Assembly (NCBI RefSeq): GCF_001544075.1
Contig: NZ_BCNT01000004.1
Span: 1 to 64,000 of the forward strand
DNA length: 64,000 bases
Origin: Comamonas terrae
GTDB taxonomy: Bacteria; Pseudomonadota; Gammaproteobacteria; Burkholderiales; Burkholderiaceae_C
Direction: 5' to 3'
Part shown: piece after piece, positions 34,189 through 42,531 of the stretch
Layout: every line of letters begins with the position of its first letter
Position numbering within the stretch: position 1 is the stretch's first letter
Program-made: the position numbers and the translations under genes
Notes under the pieces: generated by a model
What the model was told of the DNA's origin: nothing
The model's database searches: none
What the model saw: only the letters and a program-made list of their open reading frames with translations

Positions 34189-34707
34189 ATGCCCCGCACA
34201 TCCCTGGCCCCATCGACCCAGCCCCCGGGTGGCCGCCGCATCCAGACCCGGCGCTCCGGCGTGCATGGCAAAGGCGTTTTCGCCGTGCAGGATATTGCCG
34301 AGGGCGAAACCATCATCGAATACGTGGGCGAGGTCATCAGCTGGCAGGAGGCCCAGGACCGCCATCCGCACGACCCCTCCCAGCCCAACCACACCTTCTA
34401 CTTCCATGTGGACGAAGACCATGTGATCGACGCCACCCACGAAGGCAACTCCTCGCGCTGGATCAACCACAGCTGCGAGCCCAACTGCTACACGGACGAG
34501 CGCGCCGGCCGCATCTTCATCGTGGCGCTGCGCAATATCGCGGCGGGCGAGGAGCTGAACTACGACTACGGCCTGATGGTGGACGAGCGCTACACCAAAA
34601 GGCTCAAGGCCGAATACCCATGCCACTGCGGCAGCGCCCGCTGCCGCGGCACGCTGCTCGCGCCCAAGCGGGGCTGGCGTCCGCCGATGCCTGGAGACAC
34701 CCCCTGA
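34189..34707 (+). CDS. SET-domain protein methyltransferase
   Basis: The 172-residue product is a complete SET domain. RSGVHGKGVFAVQDIAEGE begins it, then YVGEVISWQEAQ, the catalytic RWINHSCEPNC (NHSC) and EELNYDYGLM (YDYG). A post-SET cysteine trio follows (CHCGSARCRGTLL). Such enzymes methylate Lys in proteins; bacterial examples include chlamydial NUE and Burkholderia SET. The ATG at 34189 follows GAGAAAAC. It diverges from topB, whose tail is lysine-rich, so the H1-like tail is a plausible substrate; this is inference. The stop TGA lies in a CCCCCTGAG repeat. Confidence 0.93.
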   Translation: MPRTSLAPSTQPPGGRRIQTRRSGVHGKGVFAVQDIAEGETIIEYVGEVISWQEAQDRHPHDPSQPNHTFYFHVDEDHVIDATHEGNSSRWINHSCEPNCYTDERAGRIFIVALRNIAAGEELNYDYGLMVDERYTKRLKAEYPCHCGSARCRGTLLAPKRGWRPPMPGDTP

Positions 34708-34800
34708 GCCGCTACGCGGCCTCTCCCTCTCTCTACGCGCTTCGCGCTATGGGAGGGGGACGACAGCCTCGCTGCGGGACGGCGCGGCCGGCGCAGGCCC
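34700..34800 (+). repeat. 3'-end repeat family 2, copy b
   Basis: It starts CCCCCTGAGCCGCTACGCGG (the TGA is the SET stop codon), then TCTCCCTCTCT, GGGAGGGGGACGACAGCC and CTCGCTGCGGGACGGC. Two hairpins, GCCGC-TAC-GCGGC and CGCGCTTCGCGC, are visible. Confidence 0.75.
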
Positions 34801-34872
34801 TTGCTCCCTGTCTCCGAGTTGGAACATGCTTATTCAAGGCCTGCTCGTCACATAGAAATTTTGGATAAAAAA

Positions 34873-35706
34873 ATGACCCAGCCGATTCACTGGAATGCCG
34901 AAGCCCTGTGGCAGGCGATCGCACCGCAGCTGCCGGGCTTCAGCGTGGAAGTGCTGCCGTCCATCGGCTCCAGCAATACCGAGCTCATGCGCCGCGCGCG
35001 CGAAGGCCAGACCGACCCGGTGCTGCTCATCGCCGAGCAGCAGACCGCCGGCCGCGGCCGCCTGGGGCGCAACTGGATCAGCGGCGTCGGCGATTCGCTG
35101 ATGTTCTCGCTGGGCATGCCGCTGGCGCCGCGCGACTGGTCGGGCCTGTCACTGGCCGTGGGCGTGAGCGTGGCCGAGAGCCTGCAGCCCCAGCTGCCGG
35201 CCGCAGGCAGCGCTGTGCCGAAAATCGGCATCAAGTGGCCCAACGACCTGTGGCTGGAAGGCGACCGCAAGCTGGCCGGCATCCTGATCGAGACGGCCAG
35301 CTTCGTGGGTAGCCACCAGCACGACGTGCATGCGCCGCGCTATGTGGTGATCGGCGTGGGCATCAATGTGCGCCCGCGCCCCGGCGACGGCATGCGCACG
35401 CCGCCGGCCTGCCTGCAGGAGCTGGATCCCGCGCTGGACGCGCCCACGGCCCTGGCCTGCATACTGCCGGCCCTGGTCAATGAAGTGCAGGGTTTTGCCC
35501 ACGGCGGATTCGCGCCGCTGATGGAGCGCTTTGCCCGGCGCGACCTGCTGGCCGGGCGCGAAGTGGTGCTGAGCGACGGCAGCAGCGGCCTGGCCCAGGG
35601 CGTGGGCGCCGACGGCGGCTTTCTGGTGCGCACGGCCGCCGGCCTGCAGGCCGTGACCAGCTCCGAGATCAGCGTGCGGCCCGCCGGCAGCCCGTTGCAG
35701 GCCTGA
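34873..35706 (+). CDS. birA: Biotin-[acetyl-CoA-carboxylase] ligase, monofunctional
   Basis: The 277-residue enzyme attaches biotin to the acetyl-CoA carboxylase carrier. It shows IAEQQTAGRGRLGRNWIS (biotinyl-AMP loop) and GIKWPNDLWLEGDRKLAGIL (catalytic Lys region). There is no N-terminal helix-turn-helix, so it is not a repressor. The start ATG at 34873 follows an AT-rich stretch (GGATAAAAAA). A SPOR protein gene follows. The expected neighbour coaX is absent. Confidence 0.92.
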   Translation: MTQPIHWNAEALWQAIAPQLPGFSVEVLPSIGSSNTELMRRAREGQTDPVLLIAEQQTAGRGRLGRNWISGVGDSLMFSLGMPLAPRDWSGLSLAVGVSVAESLQPQLPAAGSAVPKIGIKWPNDLWLEGDRKLAGILIETASFVGSHQHDVHAPRYVVIGVGINVRPRPGDGMRTPPACLQELDPALDAPTALACILPALVNEVQGFAHGGFAPLMERFARRDLLAGREVVLSDGSSGLAQGVGADGGFLVRTAAGLQAVTSSEISVRPAGSPLQA

Positions 35707-35715
35707 AATGGAACA

Positions 35716-35760
35716 CCCCCTGAGCCGCTGCGCGCCTTTCCCCTCTCCCTGCGCGCGTCC
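35716..35760 (+). repeat. 3'-end repeat family 2, copy c
   Basis: It starts CCCCCTGAGCCGCTGCGCGC and has TTTCCCCTCTCCCTGCGCGC, nine bases after the birA stop codon and in its sense direction. This is a short version lacking the second half. Confidence 0.6.
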
Positions 35761-35786
35761 CATGCATCGCTGATGCCAAGAAACAT

Positions 35787-36494
35787 ATGCTGAGAATCGC
35801 CTTCCTGCTGCTCGTGCTGGCCAATGCCGGCTACTACCTGTGGAGCCACGGCCAGCTGGCGGCGTGGGGCCTGGCGCCGGCCACCCAGTCCGAGCCGCAG
35901 CGCCTGGAGCAGCAGATCAAGCCCGAGGCGCTGGAGATCCTGCCGTCCGCCCCGCCCGCTCCCGCAGCCCCCTCGCCAGAACCCGTACCGGCCGCACCGG
36001 TTGCCGCCGCCGCAGCGACCGAGGCCGCCGCAGCCAGAGGCCCGGCGGTCTGCCTGCAGGCCGCCGGCGTGGAGGAGCGCCAGGCCGACAACCTGCGCCG
36101 CGCGCTGGCGCAGCTGCCGCGCGAGCAGTGGGAGCTGATCGCCAACCACCAGCCGGGCCGCTGGATGGTCTACATGGGCAAGTTTCCCGATGCCGAGTTC
36201 CTCGACCGCAAGCGGGCCGAGCTGCGCGCGCTCAAGATCGACTTCGACCGCGCGGGCGGCAACCTGGAGCCGGGCCTGTCCCTGGGCCGCTTCTCCACCG
36301 AGGAGGCCGCCACGCGCCAGCTGACGGCCTTTGCCCGCCAGGGCGTGCGCACGGCCCGTGTGGTGCAGGAACGCCCCGATGTCACCACCTACACGCTGCG
36401 CCTGCCCAAGGCCACGCCGGCGCTGCGCGCCGAAGTCGAGACCCTGGCCGGCCGCAATCTCGATGCCAGGGCCCTGCGCGCCTGCGCGCGCTGA
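35787..36494 (+). CDS. SPOR-domain membrane protein
   Basis: The 235-residue product has a membrane helix (LRIAFLLLVLANAGYYLW), a Pro/Ala linker (50-85) and a C-terminal SPOR-like domain (about 88-170: CLQAAGVEERQADNLRRAL, then GRWMVYMGKFPDAEFLDRK and EPGLSLGRFSTEEAA). SPOR domains bind denuded septal peptidoglycan. Its position behind birA is seen in related genomes, where coaX may lie between. A role in envelope maintenance or division is likely but unproven. Confidence 0.8.
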   Translation: MLRIAFLLLVLANAGYYLWSHGQLAAWGLAPATQSEPQRLEQQIKPEALEILPSAPPAPAAPSPEPVPAAPVAAAAATEAAAARGPAVCLQAAGVEERQADNLRRALAQLPREQWELIANHQPGRWMVYMGKFPDAEFLDRKRAELRALKIDFDRAGGNLEPGLSLGRFSTEEAATRQLTAFARQGVRTARVVQERPDVTTYTLRLPKATPALRAEVETLAGRNLDARALRACAR

Positions 36495-36542
36495 ACCGGG
36501 GCTTGAGAGGCCGCCCGCTCCCGGCATATGGGCTGACCACGC

Positions 36543-36570
36543 AAAAAAGGCCTGCATCGCAGGCCTTTTT
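36543..36570. terminator. Bidirectional terminator
   Basis: AAAAAAGGCCTGC pairs with GCAGGCCTTTTT. It lies between the convergent SPOR and Bug genes. Confidence 0.8.
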
Positions 36571-36606
36571 CATGGTGGGGTGCCAGTGCCAGGCACCCTG
36601 GGCGCA

Positions 36607-37584
36607 TCAGTCCAGATGGATCTGGGCGACTGCCGCCACCTTCTTCATCTTGGCGACTTCGTTGGCGATCTGCTTGGTGAAGTCGGCGCTGGACGTGCCC
36701 GAGACATACAGGCCCTGCGAAGCCATGCGCTGCTTGACGGCGGGGTCCTTCAGGGCCGCGACGATGGCCTTCTGCACGCGCTCCACCTGGGCGGGGGGCG
36801 TGTTCTTGGGGGCCACGAGGCCGAACCACGAAGGATCGTTGAGGTCCGGATGGCCGGCCTCGGCATAGGTGGGCACATCGGGCAGCACGTCCAGGCGCTC
36901 GCGCCAGGACACGGCCAGGGCCTTGACCTTGCCGGACTTGATGTGCGGCAGCGAGGAAGCCACCTGGTCGAAGTACACGGGCACCTGGCCGCCGAGCACG
37001 TCGTTGATGGCCGGGCCTGCGCCCTTGTAGGGGATGTGGGTCATCTGGGTGCCGGTGCTCTTGAGGAACTGGGCGCCCCACATGTGGGCGATGGTGCCGT
37101 TGCCGGGCGTGGCGAAGCTGACCTTGCCGGGGTTGGCCTTGAGGTAGGCCACGAATTCGGCGAAGTTCTTGACCGGAATCTGCGCAGGGTTGATCACGAG
37201 CACGCCGGGGGCCTTGACGATCTCGGTCACGCCCACGAAGTCGTTGATCGCGTCATAGGGCAGCTTCTTGTAGACGGCCGGATTCACGCCCTGGGTGGAC
37301 AGCGTGGCGATGCCGAAGGTCACGCCGTCGGTGGCGCGCGCCACTTCGGCCATGCCGATGGAGCCGCCGGCGCCGGCGCGGTTCTCGATCACCACGGGCT
37401 GGCCGCCCAGCAGCTTGGGCAGCACGTCCTGCATGTTGCGGGGCACCATGTCGGTGGAGCCGCCGGGCGGGAAGGGAACGACGATGCGCAGGGGACGCGT
37501 GGCGTCCTGGGCCATGGCCAGGCCAGGGGCGGAAGAGACCACTGCGGAAGCGGCAGCGGTGCAGAGGAATTGACGACGTTGCAT
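36607..37584 (-). CDS. Bug/TctC-family binding protein with Tat-type signal
   Basis: The 325-residue protein has a twin-arginine signal (MQRRQFLCTAAASAVV) and the Bug fold (PLRIVVPFPPGGSTDMVPRN, then VENRAGAGGSIGMAEVAR). It is probably exported folded by Tat. It lies 138 bp downstream of tctE, in the same direction, and so is probably under TctD control. A Tat signal fits with late cofactor or folding needs and is common for Bug proteins. Ligand likely a tricarboxylate, by context. Confidence 0.9.
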   Translation of the reverse strand: MQRRQFLCTAAASAVVSSAPGLAMAQDATRPLRIVVPFPPGGSTDMVPRNMQDVLPKLLGGQPVVIENRAGAGGSIGMAEVARATDGVTFGIATLSTQGVNPAVYKKLPYDAINDFVGVTEIVKAPGVLVINPAQIPVKNFAEFVAYLKANPGKVSFATPGNGTIAHMWGAQFLKSTGTQMTHIPYKGAGPAINDVLGGQVPVYFDQVASSLPHIKSGKVKALAVSWRERLDVLPDVPTYAEAGHPDLNDPSWFGLVAPKNTPPAQVERVQKAIVAALKDPAVKQRMASQGLYVSGTSSADFTKQIANEVAKMKKVAAVAQIHLD

Positions 37585-37722
37585 CAAGAAAGCTCCAAGG
37601 ATCCAAACAAACCTAGTACGGTACCGATCACGGCAGTTGCCATTTTTGCAACTCAATGTTTCAGCCCGACTTGTGATTCCGATTGTAGGGGAAGCAAGTA
37701 TTTGCTCAGCCGTAGGCTGCGC

Positions 37723-39183
37723 TCAAGTTCTCGGCCTATTGTCCGGCGCAGCGTCAAGAGCCAGGAAACGCACGGTAAAACGGGCGCCCGGCGCACCCTG
37801 GCCCGGGCGGGCATCCTCGAGCAGCACCTGCGCGCCGTGCTGGCGCGCGATCTCCATCACGATGGGCAGGCCCAGGCCCGAGCCGTCGGCCTCCGAGCCC
37901 AGCGCACGGTAGAACGGCTGGAAGATCAGCTCCCGCTCGGCCTGGGGCACGCCCGGGCCGGAGTCTTCGACCTGCAGCAGCAGCACGCGGCCGAAGTGGT
38001 CGGCCTGCACGCGCACAGTGACCATGCCCGGCGCCTCGCTGCTCGAGGGCGTGTAGTTGATGGCGTTGTCCACCAGGTTGCGGACCAGCTCGGTCAGCAG
38101 CGTGGCATTGCCGCTGAGCCAGACGCCGGGCGTGGCGGCCTCGGCGCCCTCGTAGCCCAGGTCGATGTGCTTGTCCAGCGCGCGCGGCAGGCAGTCCAGC
38201 ACCACGTCGGTGGCGATGCGCACCAGATTGCAGGGCTTCATGGCCGGCACCGCGCTCTCGGCCCGCGCCAGCGCCAGCAGCTGGTTCACCGTGTGCGTGG
38301 CGCGCATGCTGGAGCGGCCGATCTGCTGCAGCGAGCGCTTGAGCTCGTCGGTGCTGGTGCCTTCGCGCTGGGCCAGGTCGGCCTGCATGCGCAGTCCGGC
38401 CAGCGGCGTCTTGAGCTGGTGGGCCGCGTCGGCCAGGAAGCGCTTTTGCGTGGCGATGGAGTCGTCCAGCCGCTCCAGCAGGCCGTTGACCGAATCGACC
38501 AGCGGCACCACTTCCAGCGGCACGTCCTTGTGGTTGATGGGCGAAAGGTCCTCGGGCTTGCGCGCGCGGATGCGCTCCTCGAGCCGGTGCAGCGGCTTGA
38601 TGCCGCGCGCCAGCGCCAGCCACACCAGCAGCGCCGCCAGCGGCAGGATGACGAACTGCGGCAGCATCACGCCCTTGATGATCTCGGTGGCCAGCACGCT
38701 GCGCTTCTCGCGCGTTTCGGCCACCTGCACCAGCGCGAGCGCATCGCCGGGCAGCGGCATGCGCACCCAGATATAGGCCACGCGCAGGTCTATGCCCTTG
38801 TATTCCTCGTCGCGCAGCAGCACCGTGCCCGAGGGCGGCGCCTCGTCGGCCTCGGGCGGCAGCGGCAGGTCGCGTTCGCCGGCCAGGTACTCGCCCTTGA
38901 CGCCGCGCACCTGGAAGAAGATGGTGTCCGATTCGTCGGCGCGCAGGATCTCGCTGGCCGACTGCGGCAGGTTGAACTGCACCTTGCCGCGCTGCACCAC
39001 GACGAGCTGGGCCAGCGCCTGGGCGTTGTATTCCAGCGCGCGGTCGAACGGCTTGTTGGCCAGGCCCTGGGCCACCAGCCAGGTCAGCGCCAGGCTGACC
39101 GGCCACAGCAGCAGCAGCGGCGTGAGCATCCAGTCGAGGATTTCGCCGAAGAGGGAACGCTGCTCGCGCTGGAAGATTTTCAC
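37723..39183 (-). CDS. tctE: Sensor histidine kinase of TctE type
   Basis: The 486-residue membrane kinase begins with GTG at 39183. A periplasmic 2CSK_N-type domain lies between two membrane helices (residues about 25-200: NKPFDRALEYNAQALAQ, then DTIFFQVRGVKGEYLAGERD). The HisKA box follows (DAAHQLKTPLAGLRMQAD), and then the HATPase (LVRNLVDNAINYTP, VEDSGPGVP, GSGLGLPIVMEIAR). This layout is that of TctE kinases that sense tricarboxylates. It is separated from tctD by 64 bp holding a family 1 repeat. Partner is the upstream response regulator. Confidence 0.9.
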   Translation of the reverse strand: MKIFQREQRSLFGEILDWMLTPLLLLWPVSLALTWLVAQGLANKPFDRALEYNAQALAQLVVVQRGKVQFNLPQSASEILRADESDTIFFQVRGVKGEYLAGERDLPLPPEADEAPPSGTVLLRDEEYKGIDLRVAYIWVRMPLPGDALALVQVAETREKRSVLATEIIKGVMLPQFVILPLAALLVWLALARGIKPLHRLEERIRARKPEDLSPINHKDVPLEVVPLVDSVNGLLERLDDSIATQKRFLADAAHQLKTPLAGLRMQADLAQREGTSTDELKRSLQQIGRSSMRATHTVNQLLALARAESAVPAMKPCNLVRIATDVVLDCLPRALDKHIDLGYEGAEAATPGVWLSGNATLLTELVRNLVDNAINYTPSSSEAPGMVTVRVQADHFGRVLLLQVEDSGPGVPQAERELIFQPFYRALGSEADGSGLGLPIVMEIARQHGAQVLLEDARPGQGAPGARFTVRFLALDAAPDNRPRT

Positions 39184-39194
39184 GGTTCAAGCCT

Positions 39195-39240
39195 TTTTGG
39201 CCACCAGCGCCCGTCCATCAAGCGCAGACAGCTATCGAAT
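39195..39240 (-). repeat. 3'-end repeat family 1, copy D
   Basis: On the minus strand it reads TTCGATAGCTGTCTGCGCTTG then ATGGACGGGCGC, between tctD and tctE, starting a few bases after the tctD stop codon. Here the repeat is inside an operon. Confidence 0.7.
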
Positions 39241-39247
39241 GAATAGC

Positions 39248-39922
39248 TCAACCGGGGATTTTTTCAAGGCAGTAGCCCAGGCCGCGCACCGTGGCGATGC
39301 GGATGGGGCCGCGCTCGATCTTCTTGCGCAGACGGTGGATGTAGACCTCGATGGCGTTGTTGCTCACCTCCTCGCCCCATTCGCACAGGCGATCCACGAG
39401 CTGGTCCTTGCTCACCAGCCGGCCCGCGCGCTGCAGCAGCACCTCCAGCAGGCCCAGCTCGCGCGCCGACAGCTCGACCATCTTGCCGTCGATGGTGGCC
39501 ACGCGCCCCGCCTGGTCGTAGACCAGCGGCCCGTGCTTGATGGTGGAGCTGGCCCCGCCCATGCCGCGGCGCGTCAGCGCGCGCACGCGCGCCTCCAGCT
39601 CGGACAGCGCGAACGGCTTGGCCATGTAGTCGTCGGCGCCCAGGTCCAGCCCCTGCACGCGCTCCTCGATCGAATCGGCCGCGGTGAGGATCAGCACCGG
39701 CAGCGCATCGCCGCGCCCGCGCAGGCGCTTGAGCACCTCCAGGCCGTGCATGCGCGGCAGGCCCAGGTCCAGGATCAGCAGGTCGAACTCGCTGCTGGTC
39801 ATCAGCGCCGCATCGGCCTCGCTGCCGTTGGCCACATGGCTGACCACGGCGCCCGAGCTGCGCAGCGTGCGCAGCAGGCCATCGGCCAGCACCTGGTCAT
39901 CTTCGGCAATCAGTATGCGCAT
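39248..39922 (-). CDS. tctD: OmpR-type response regulator of TctD type
   Basis: The 224-residue regulator has a receiver domain with Asp52 (LLILDLGLPRMHGL) and the acidic pair EDD at 7-9. The conserved Lys is in ADDYMAKPFALSEL. The C-terminal winged helix shows VSNNAIEVYIHRLRKKIERG. It forms a pair with the downstream TctE kinase and probably activates the Bug receptor gene in response to tricarboxylates. ATG at 39922 follows GGAGACTC. Confidence 0.92.
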   Translation of the reverse strand: MRILIAEDDQVLADGLLRTLRSSGAVVSHVANGSEADAALMTSSEFDLLILDLGLPRMHGLEVLKRLRGRGDALPVLILTAADSIEERVQGLDLGADDYMAKPFALSELEARVRALTRRGMGGASSTIKHGPLVYDQAGRVATIDGKMVELSARELGLLEVLLQRAGRLVSKDQLVDRLCEWGEEVSNNAIEVYIHRLRKKIERGPIRIATVRGLGYCLEKIPG

Positions 39923-40019
39923 GGGGAGTCTCCTGAAATATGGTCACCGCTGTCGACGCAAGAACAGTGGCTGCTTTGGCTCCGATTCTAGGTCGCCGCA
40001 GGAGGCTGGCACAGCGGGC

Positions 40020-40409
40020 TTACGGGCGGCCTGCGGGCAGGGACAGTGCTGCGGCATGGTCGATGACGTAGAGCCAGCGGCCGTCGGCCTGGCGCCGGAC
40101 GACCTCGGCCGTGCTGCCATTCGCGACGAGACCGCCATCGTCGCCATACAGCGTCCAGTCGGCGCGCAGCAAGGCGATCTCTGCGCATTCGATGCAGAAA
40201 TTGTTGTGGGATACCATGCGCCCCGGCACGGCCAGCAGGCGGGACAGCGGCTCGGCGATCCGGGTCCGGCCGCGCCAGGTATCGGTGCTGCCATCCACAC
40301 GCAGTGCGGCGTCGGGCTCATACAGCGCCAGCAGATGGGCCAGATCGCGGCTGTTGAAGGCGCGCGCAAAAGTTTCATTCATGGCGGCAGGGGTCAGGAC
40401 CTTGAACAT
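40020..40409 (-). CDS. NTF2-like/SnoaL-fold protein
   Basis: The 129-residue protein shows NETFARAFNSRDLAHLLALY and YEPDAALRVDGS, the cone fold of the NTF2/SnoaL superfamily. The C-terminal strand reads EVVRRQADGRWLYVID. Such proteins may be isomerases or ligand carriers, or small detoxifiers. It is divergent from an HxlR gene across a 16-bp perfect operator-like dyad and is probably its target. No catalytic residues can be read. Confidence 0.8.
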   Translation of the reverse strand: MFKVLTPAAMNETFARAFNSRDLAHLLALYEPDAALRVDGSTDTWRGRTRIAEPLSRLLAVPGRMVSHNNFCIECAEIALLRADWTLYGDDGGLVANGSTAEVVRRQADGRWLYVIDHAAALSLPAGRP

Positions 40410-40462
40410 GTTTTCTCCTTGGATGGATGTCGAGACCGGCATCAGAGCACTGGACCATCCAG

Positions 40463-40478
40463 CTATCCAAACGGATAG
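40463..40478. promoter_or_regulatory. Perfect dyad, candidate HxlR operator
   Basis: CTATCC and GGATAG flank AAAC with no mismatch. It lies 10 bp before the chosen HxlR start and 53 bp from the divergent NTF2-like gene start. Confidence 0.6.
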
Positions 40479-40488
40479 CCGGCCCGAG

Positions 40489-40794
40489 ATGCCCCGTCCC
40501 GTGCGCCCCCAGTCCTGCCCTGTCGAGGACTGGCTGGCCTTCCTCGGCCACCGCTGGAATGCACTCGTCCTTTGGCATCTGCGTGCAGCCCCTCTTCGGC
40601 ATGGAGAGCTGATGGAGTGCCTGCCCGGCATCACGCCCAAGGTGCTTGGCGAGCGGCTGGCCGCCCTGCAGGACCGCGGACTCGTGGCCCGCGCTGAAGG
40701 CCGGCACGGCTACATGCTCACTCGGCGCGGGAGCACCTTGCTGGGCGTGCTCGATCAGCTCGAACTCTGGGCCCGCTACGCTCCGCCGGCATAG
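40489..40794 (+). CDS. HxlR-family regulator
   Basis: The 101-residue protein begins MPRPVRPQSCPVEDWLAFLG and has the HxlR core (HRWNALVLWHLRAAPLRHGE, KVLGERLAALQDRGLVAR). A Cys at residue 10 matches redox-sensing HxlR proteins. ATG at 40489 was chosen because the operator-like dyad would otherwise lie inside the gene; an ATG at 40423 is an alternative. It overlaps the convergent MarR gene by 19 bp. Confidence 0.82.
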   Translation: MPRPVRPQSCPVEDWLAFLGHRWNALVLWHLRAAPLRHGELMECLPGITPKVLGERLAALQDRGLVARAEGRHGYMLTRRGSTLLGVLDQLELWARYAPPA

Positions 40795-41267
40795 GCTTCC
40801 AGGCCTAGCGCCACCACCGTGGCCACGTCCTCGCCCACGGCTTCGCGGAACTCCGCCTCGGCCTGGGCCACCGCATCGTGGAAGGCCTGCAGCCAGGCCA
40901 GGCCGGTCTCGGTGAAGCGCACACGCCTGGCGCGCGCATCGCGGGCATCGGCCTCGCGCGTGACCAGGCCCCAGGCCTCGCACTGCGCCACCAGGTCCGC
41001 CATGGCCTGCTTGGTCATGCCGGCCTTCTCGGCCAGGTCCGTGACCCGGTCGCCGGCCAGCGACAGATGCCGCGTGATGTGGATGTGGGCCGCGCCCACC
41101 TTGTCACGTGCGGCGAGGTTGGACAGCGCCAGCGGCACTTGCACATCGCGCGCCATGAGCTGCAGCACGCGCGCATCGAAGCGGCGCATGGCATGGCCGA
41201 GCAGGCGGCCCAGATGGGTCTGGCGCCAGGCGTCCGCGGGCGGGGTGACAGGGGCAATTTCGGACAT
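40776..41267 (-). CDS. MarR-family transcriptional regulator
   Basis: The 163-residue protein has a winged-helix core ([40 protein letters not shown]) and the wing basic region [16 protein letters not shown], typical of MarR. It diverges from recA with 156 bp between starts and may repress itself. A 6-bp dyad (ACTGTC...GACAGT, 41305-41334) is in that gap. Its ligand is unknown. The 3' end overlaps the HxlR gene. Confidence 0.88.
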   Translation of the reverse strand: MSEIAPVTPPADAWRQTHLGRLLGHAMRRFDARVLQLMARDVQVPLALSNLAARDKVGAAHIHITRHLSLAGDRVTDLAEKAGMTKQAMADLVAQCEAWGLVTREADARDARARRVRFTETGLAWLQAFHDAVAQAEAEFREAVGEDVATVVALGLEAYAGGA

Positions 41268-41326
41268 TGCAGGTATTTCGGAGTCAGGGCAAATAGTAAG
41301 GCAAACTGTCTAAATATTTCAACACA

Positions 41327-41354
41327 TGGACAGTACAAACCCATAAACTACTGT
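41327..41354 (+). promoter_or_regulatory. recA sigma-70 promoter
   Basis: TGGACA (41327-41332) and TACTGT (41349-41354) are 16 bp apart, matching five and four of the six consensus bases. The -10 box overlaps the first LexA-like site, which fits SOS repression. Confidence 0.55.
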
Positions 41355-41383
41355 TCAAGCATCCAGCCTGAATGTAAATACAG
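41351..41383. promoter_or_regulatory. Tandem LexA-box-like sites upstream of recA
   Basis: Site 1 CTGTTCAAGCATCCAG (41351-41366) and site 2 CTGAATGTAAATACAG (41368-41383) both have the CTG-N10-CAG form of the LexA box. They are one base apart. Site 2 keeps the ACAG half exactly; site 1 keeps the CTGT half. Confidence 0.65.
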
Positions 41384-41423
41384 AGCTGCAACCGACCCGC
41401 ATCCACTCTTCCAGGAGCCTGTT

Positions 41424-42530
41424 ATGAACGCCATCGCCAAGACCGCCGAAGCCAACAGCGAAAAAGCCAAGGCACTCGCCGCCGCCCTCGCCCAGATCGA
41501 AAAGCAATTCGGCAAGGGCACCATCATGAAGCTGGGCGAAGGAGAGGCCATCGAGGACATCCAGGTGGTCTCCACCGGCTCGCTGGGCCTGGACATCGCC
41601 CTGGGCGTGGGCGGCCTGCCGCGCGGCCGCGTGATCGAGATCTACGGTCCCGAATCCTCGGGCAAGACCACGCTGACGCTGCAGGTCGTGGCCGAGATGC
41701 AGCGCCAGGGCGGCACCTGCGCCTTCATCGACGCCGAGCATGCGCTGGACACCAGCTATGCCCAGAAGCTGGGCGTGAACCTGAACGACGTGCTGATCAG
41801 CCAGCCCGACACCGGCGAGCAGGCCCTGGAGATCGTGGACAGCCTGGTGCGCTCGGGCGCCGTGGACCTGATCGTGGTGGACTCGGTGGCCGCGCTCACG
41901 CCCAAGGCCGAAATCGAGGGCGAGATGGGCGACCAGCTGCCCGGCCTGCAGGCCCGCCTGATGAGCCAGGCGCTGCGCAAGCTGACCAGCACCATCAAGA
42001 AGACCAACTGCATGGTCATCTTCATCAACCAGATCCGCATGAAGATCGGCGTGATGTTCGGCTCGCCCGAAACCACCACCGGCGGCAATGCGCTGAAGTT
42101 CTACGCCTCGGTGCGCCTGGACATCCGGCGCACCGGCACCATCAAGAAGGGCGACGAGGCCATCGGCAACGAAACCAAGGTCAAGGTGGTGAAGAACAAG
42201 GTCTCGCCTCCGTTCAAGACCGCCGAGTTCGACATCCTGTTCGGCGAAGGCATCTCGCGCGAAGGCGAAATCCTGGACATGGGCGTGAATGCCAAGATCC
42301 TCGACAAGTCGGGCGCCTGGTATGCCTACAACGGCGAGAAGATCGGCCAGGGCCGCGACAATGCCCGCGAATTCCTGCGCGAGAACCGCGACCTGGCCGT
42401 GGAGATCGAGAACAAGGTGCGCGAAAGCCTGGGCATCAAGCTGCTGCCCACCGAAGGCGGCGAGGCCCCCGAAGCCAAGTCCTCCGGCAAGAAGGGCAAG
42501 GTCGACAAGGACGGCGTGATAGAAGCTTAA
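41424..42530 (+). CDS. recA: Recombinase A
   Basis: The 368-residue RecA shows [13 protein letters not shown] (Walker A), [15 protein letters not shown] (Walker B), and the conserved [21 protein letters not shown]. It forms ATP-dependent filaments on single-stranded DNA for strand exchange and triggers LexA self-cleavage. The start at 41424 follows AGGAGCC. Upstream lie tandem LexA-type sites. The downstream gap to recX holds a family 2 repeat and a terminator, so RecX is probably made by read-through. Confidence 0.99.
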   Translation: MNAIAKTAEANSEKAKALAAALAQIEKQFGKGTIMKLGEGEAIEDIQVVSTGSLGLDIALGVGGLPRGRVIEIYGPESSGKTTLTLQVVAEMQRQGGTCAFIDAEHALDTSYAQKLGVNLNDVLISQPDTGEQALEIVDSLVRSGAVDLIVVDSVAALTPKAEIEGEMGDQLPGLQARLMSQALRKLTSTIKKTNCMVIFINQIRMKIGVMFGSPETTTGGNALKFYASVRLDIRRTGTIKKGDEAIGNETKVKVVKNKVSPPFKTAEFDILFGEGISREGEILDMGVNAKILDKSGAWYAYNGEKIGQGRDNAREFLRENRDLAVEIENKVRESLGIKLLPTEGGEAPEAKSSGKKGKVDKDGVIEA

Positions 42531-42531
42531 G

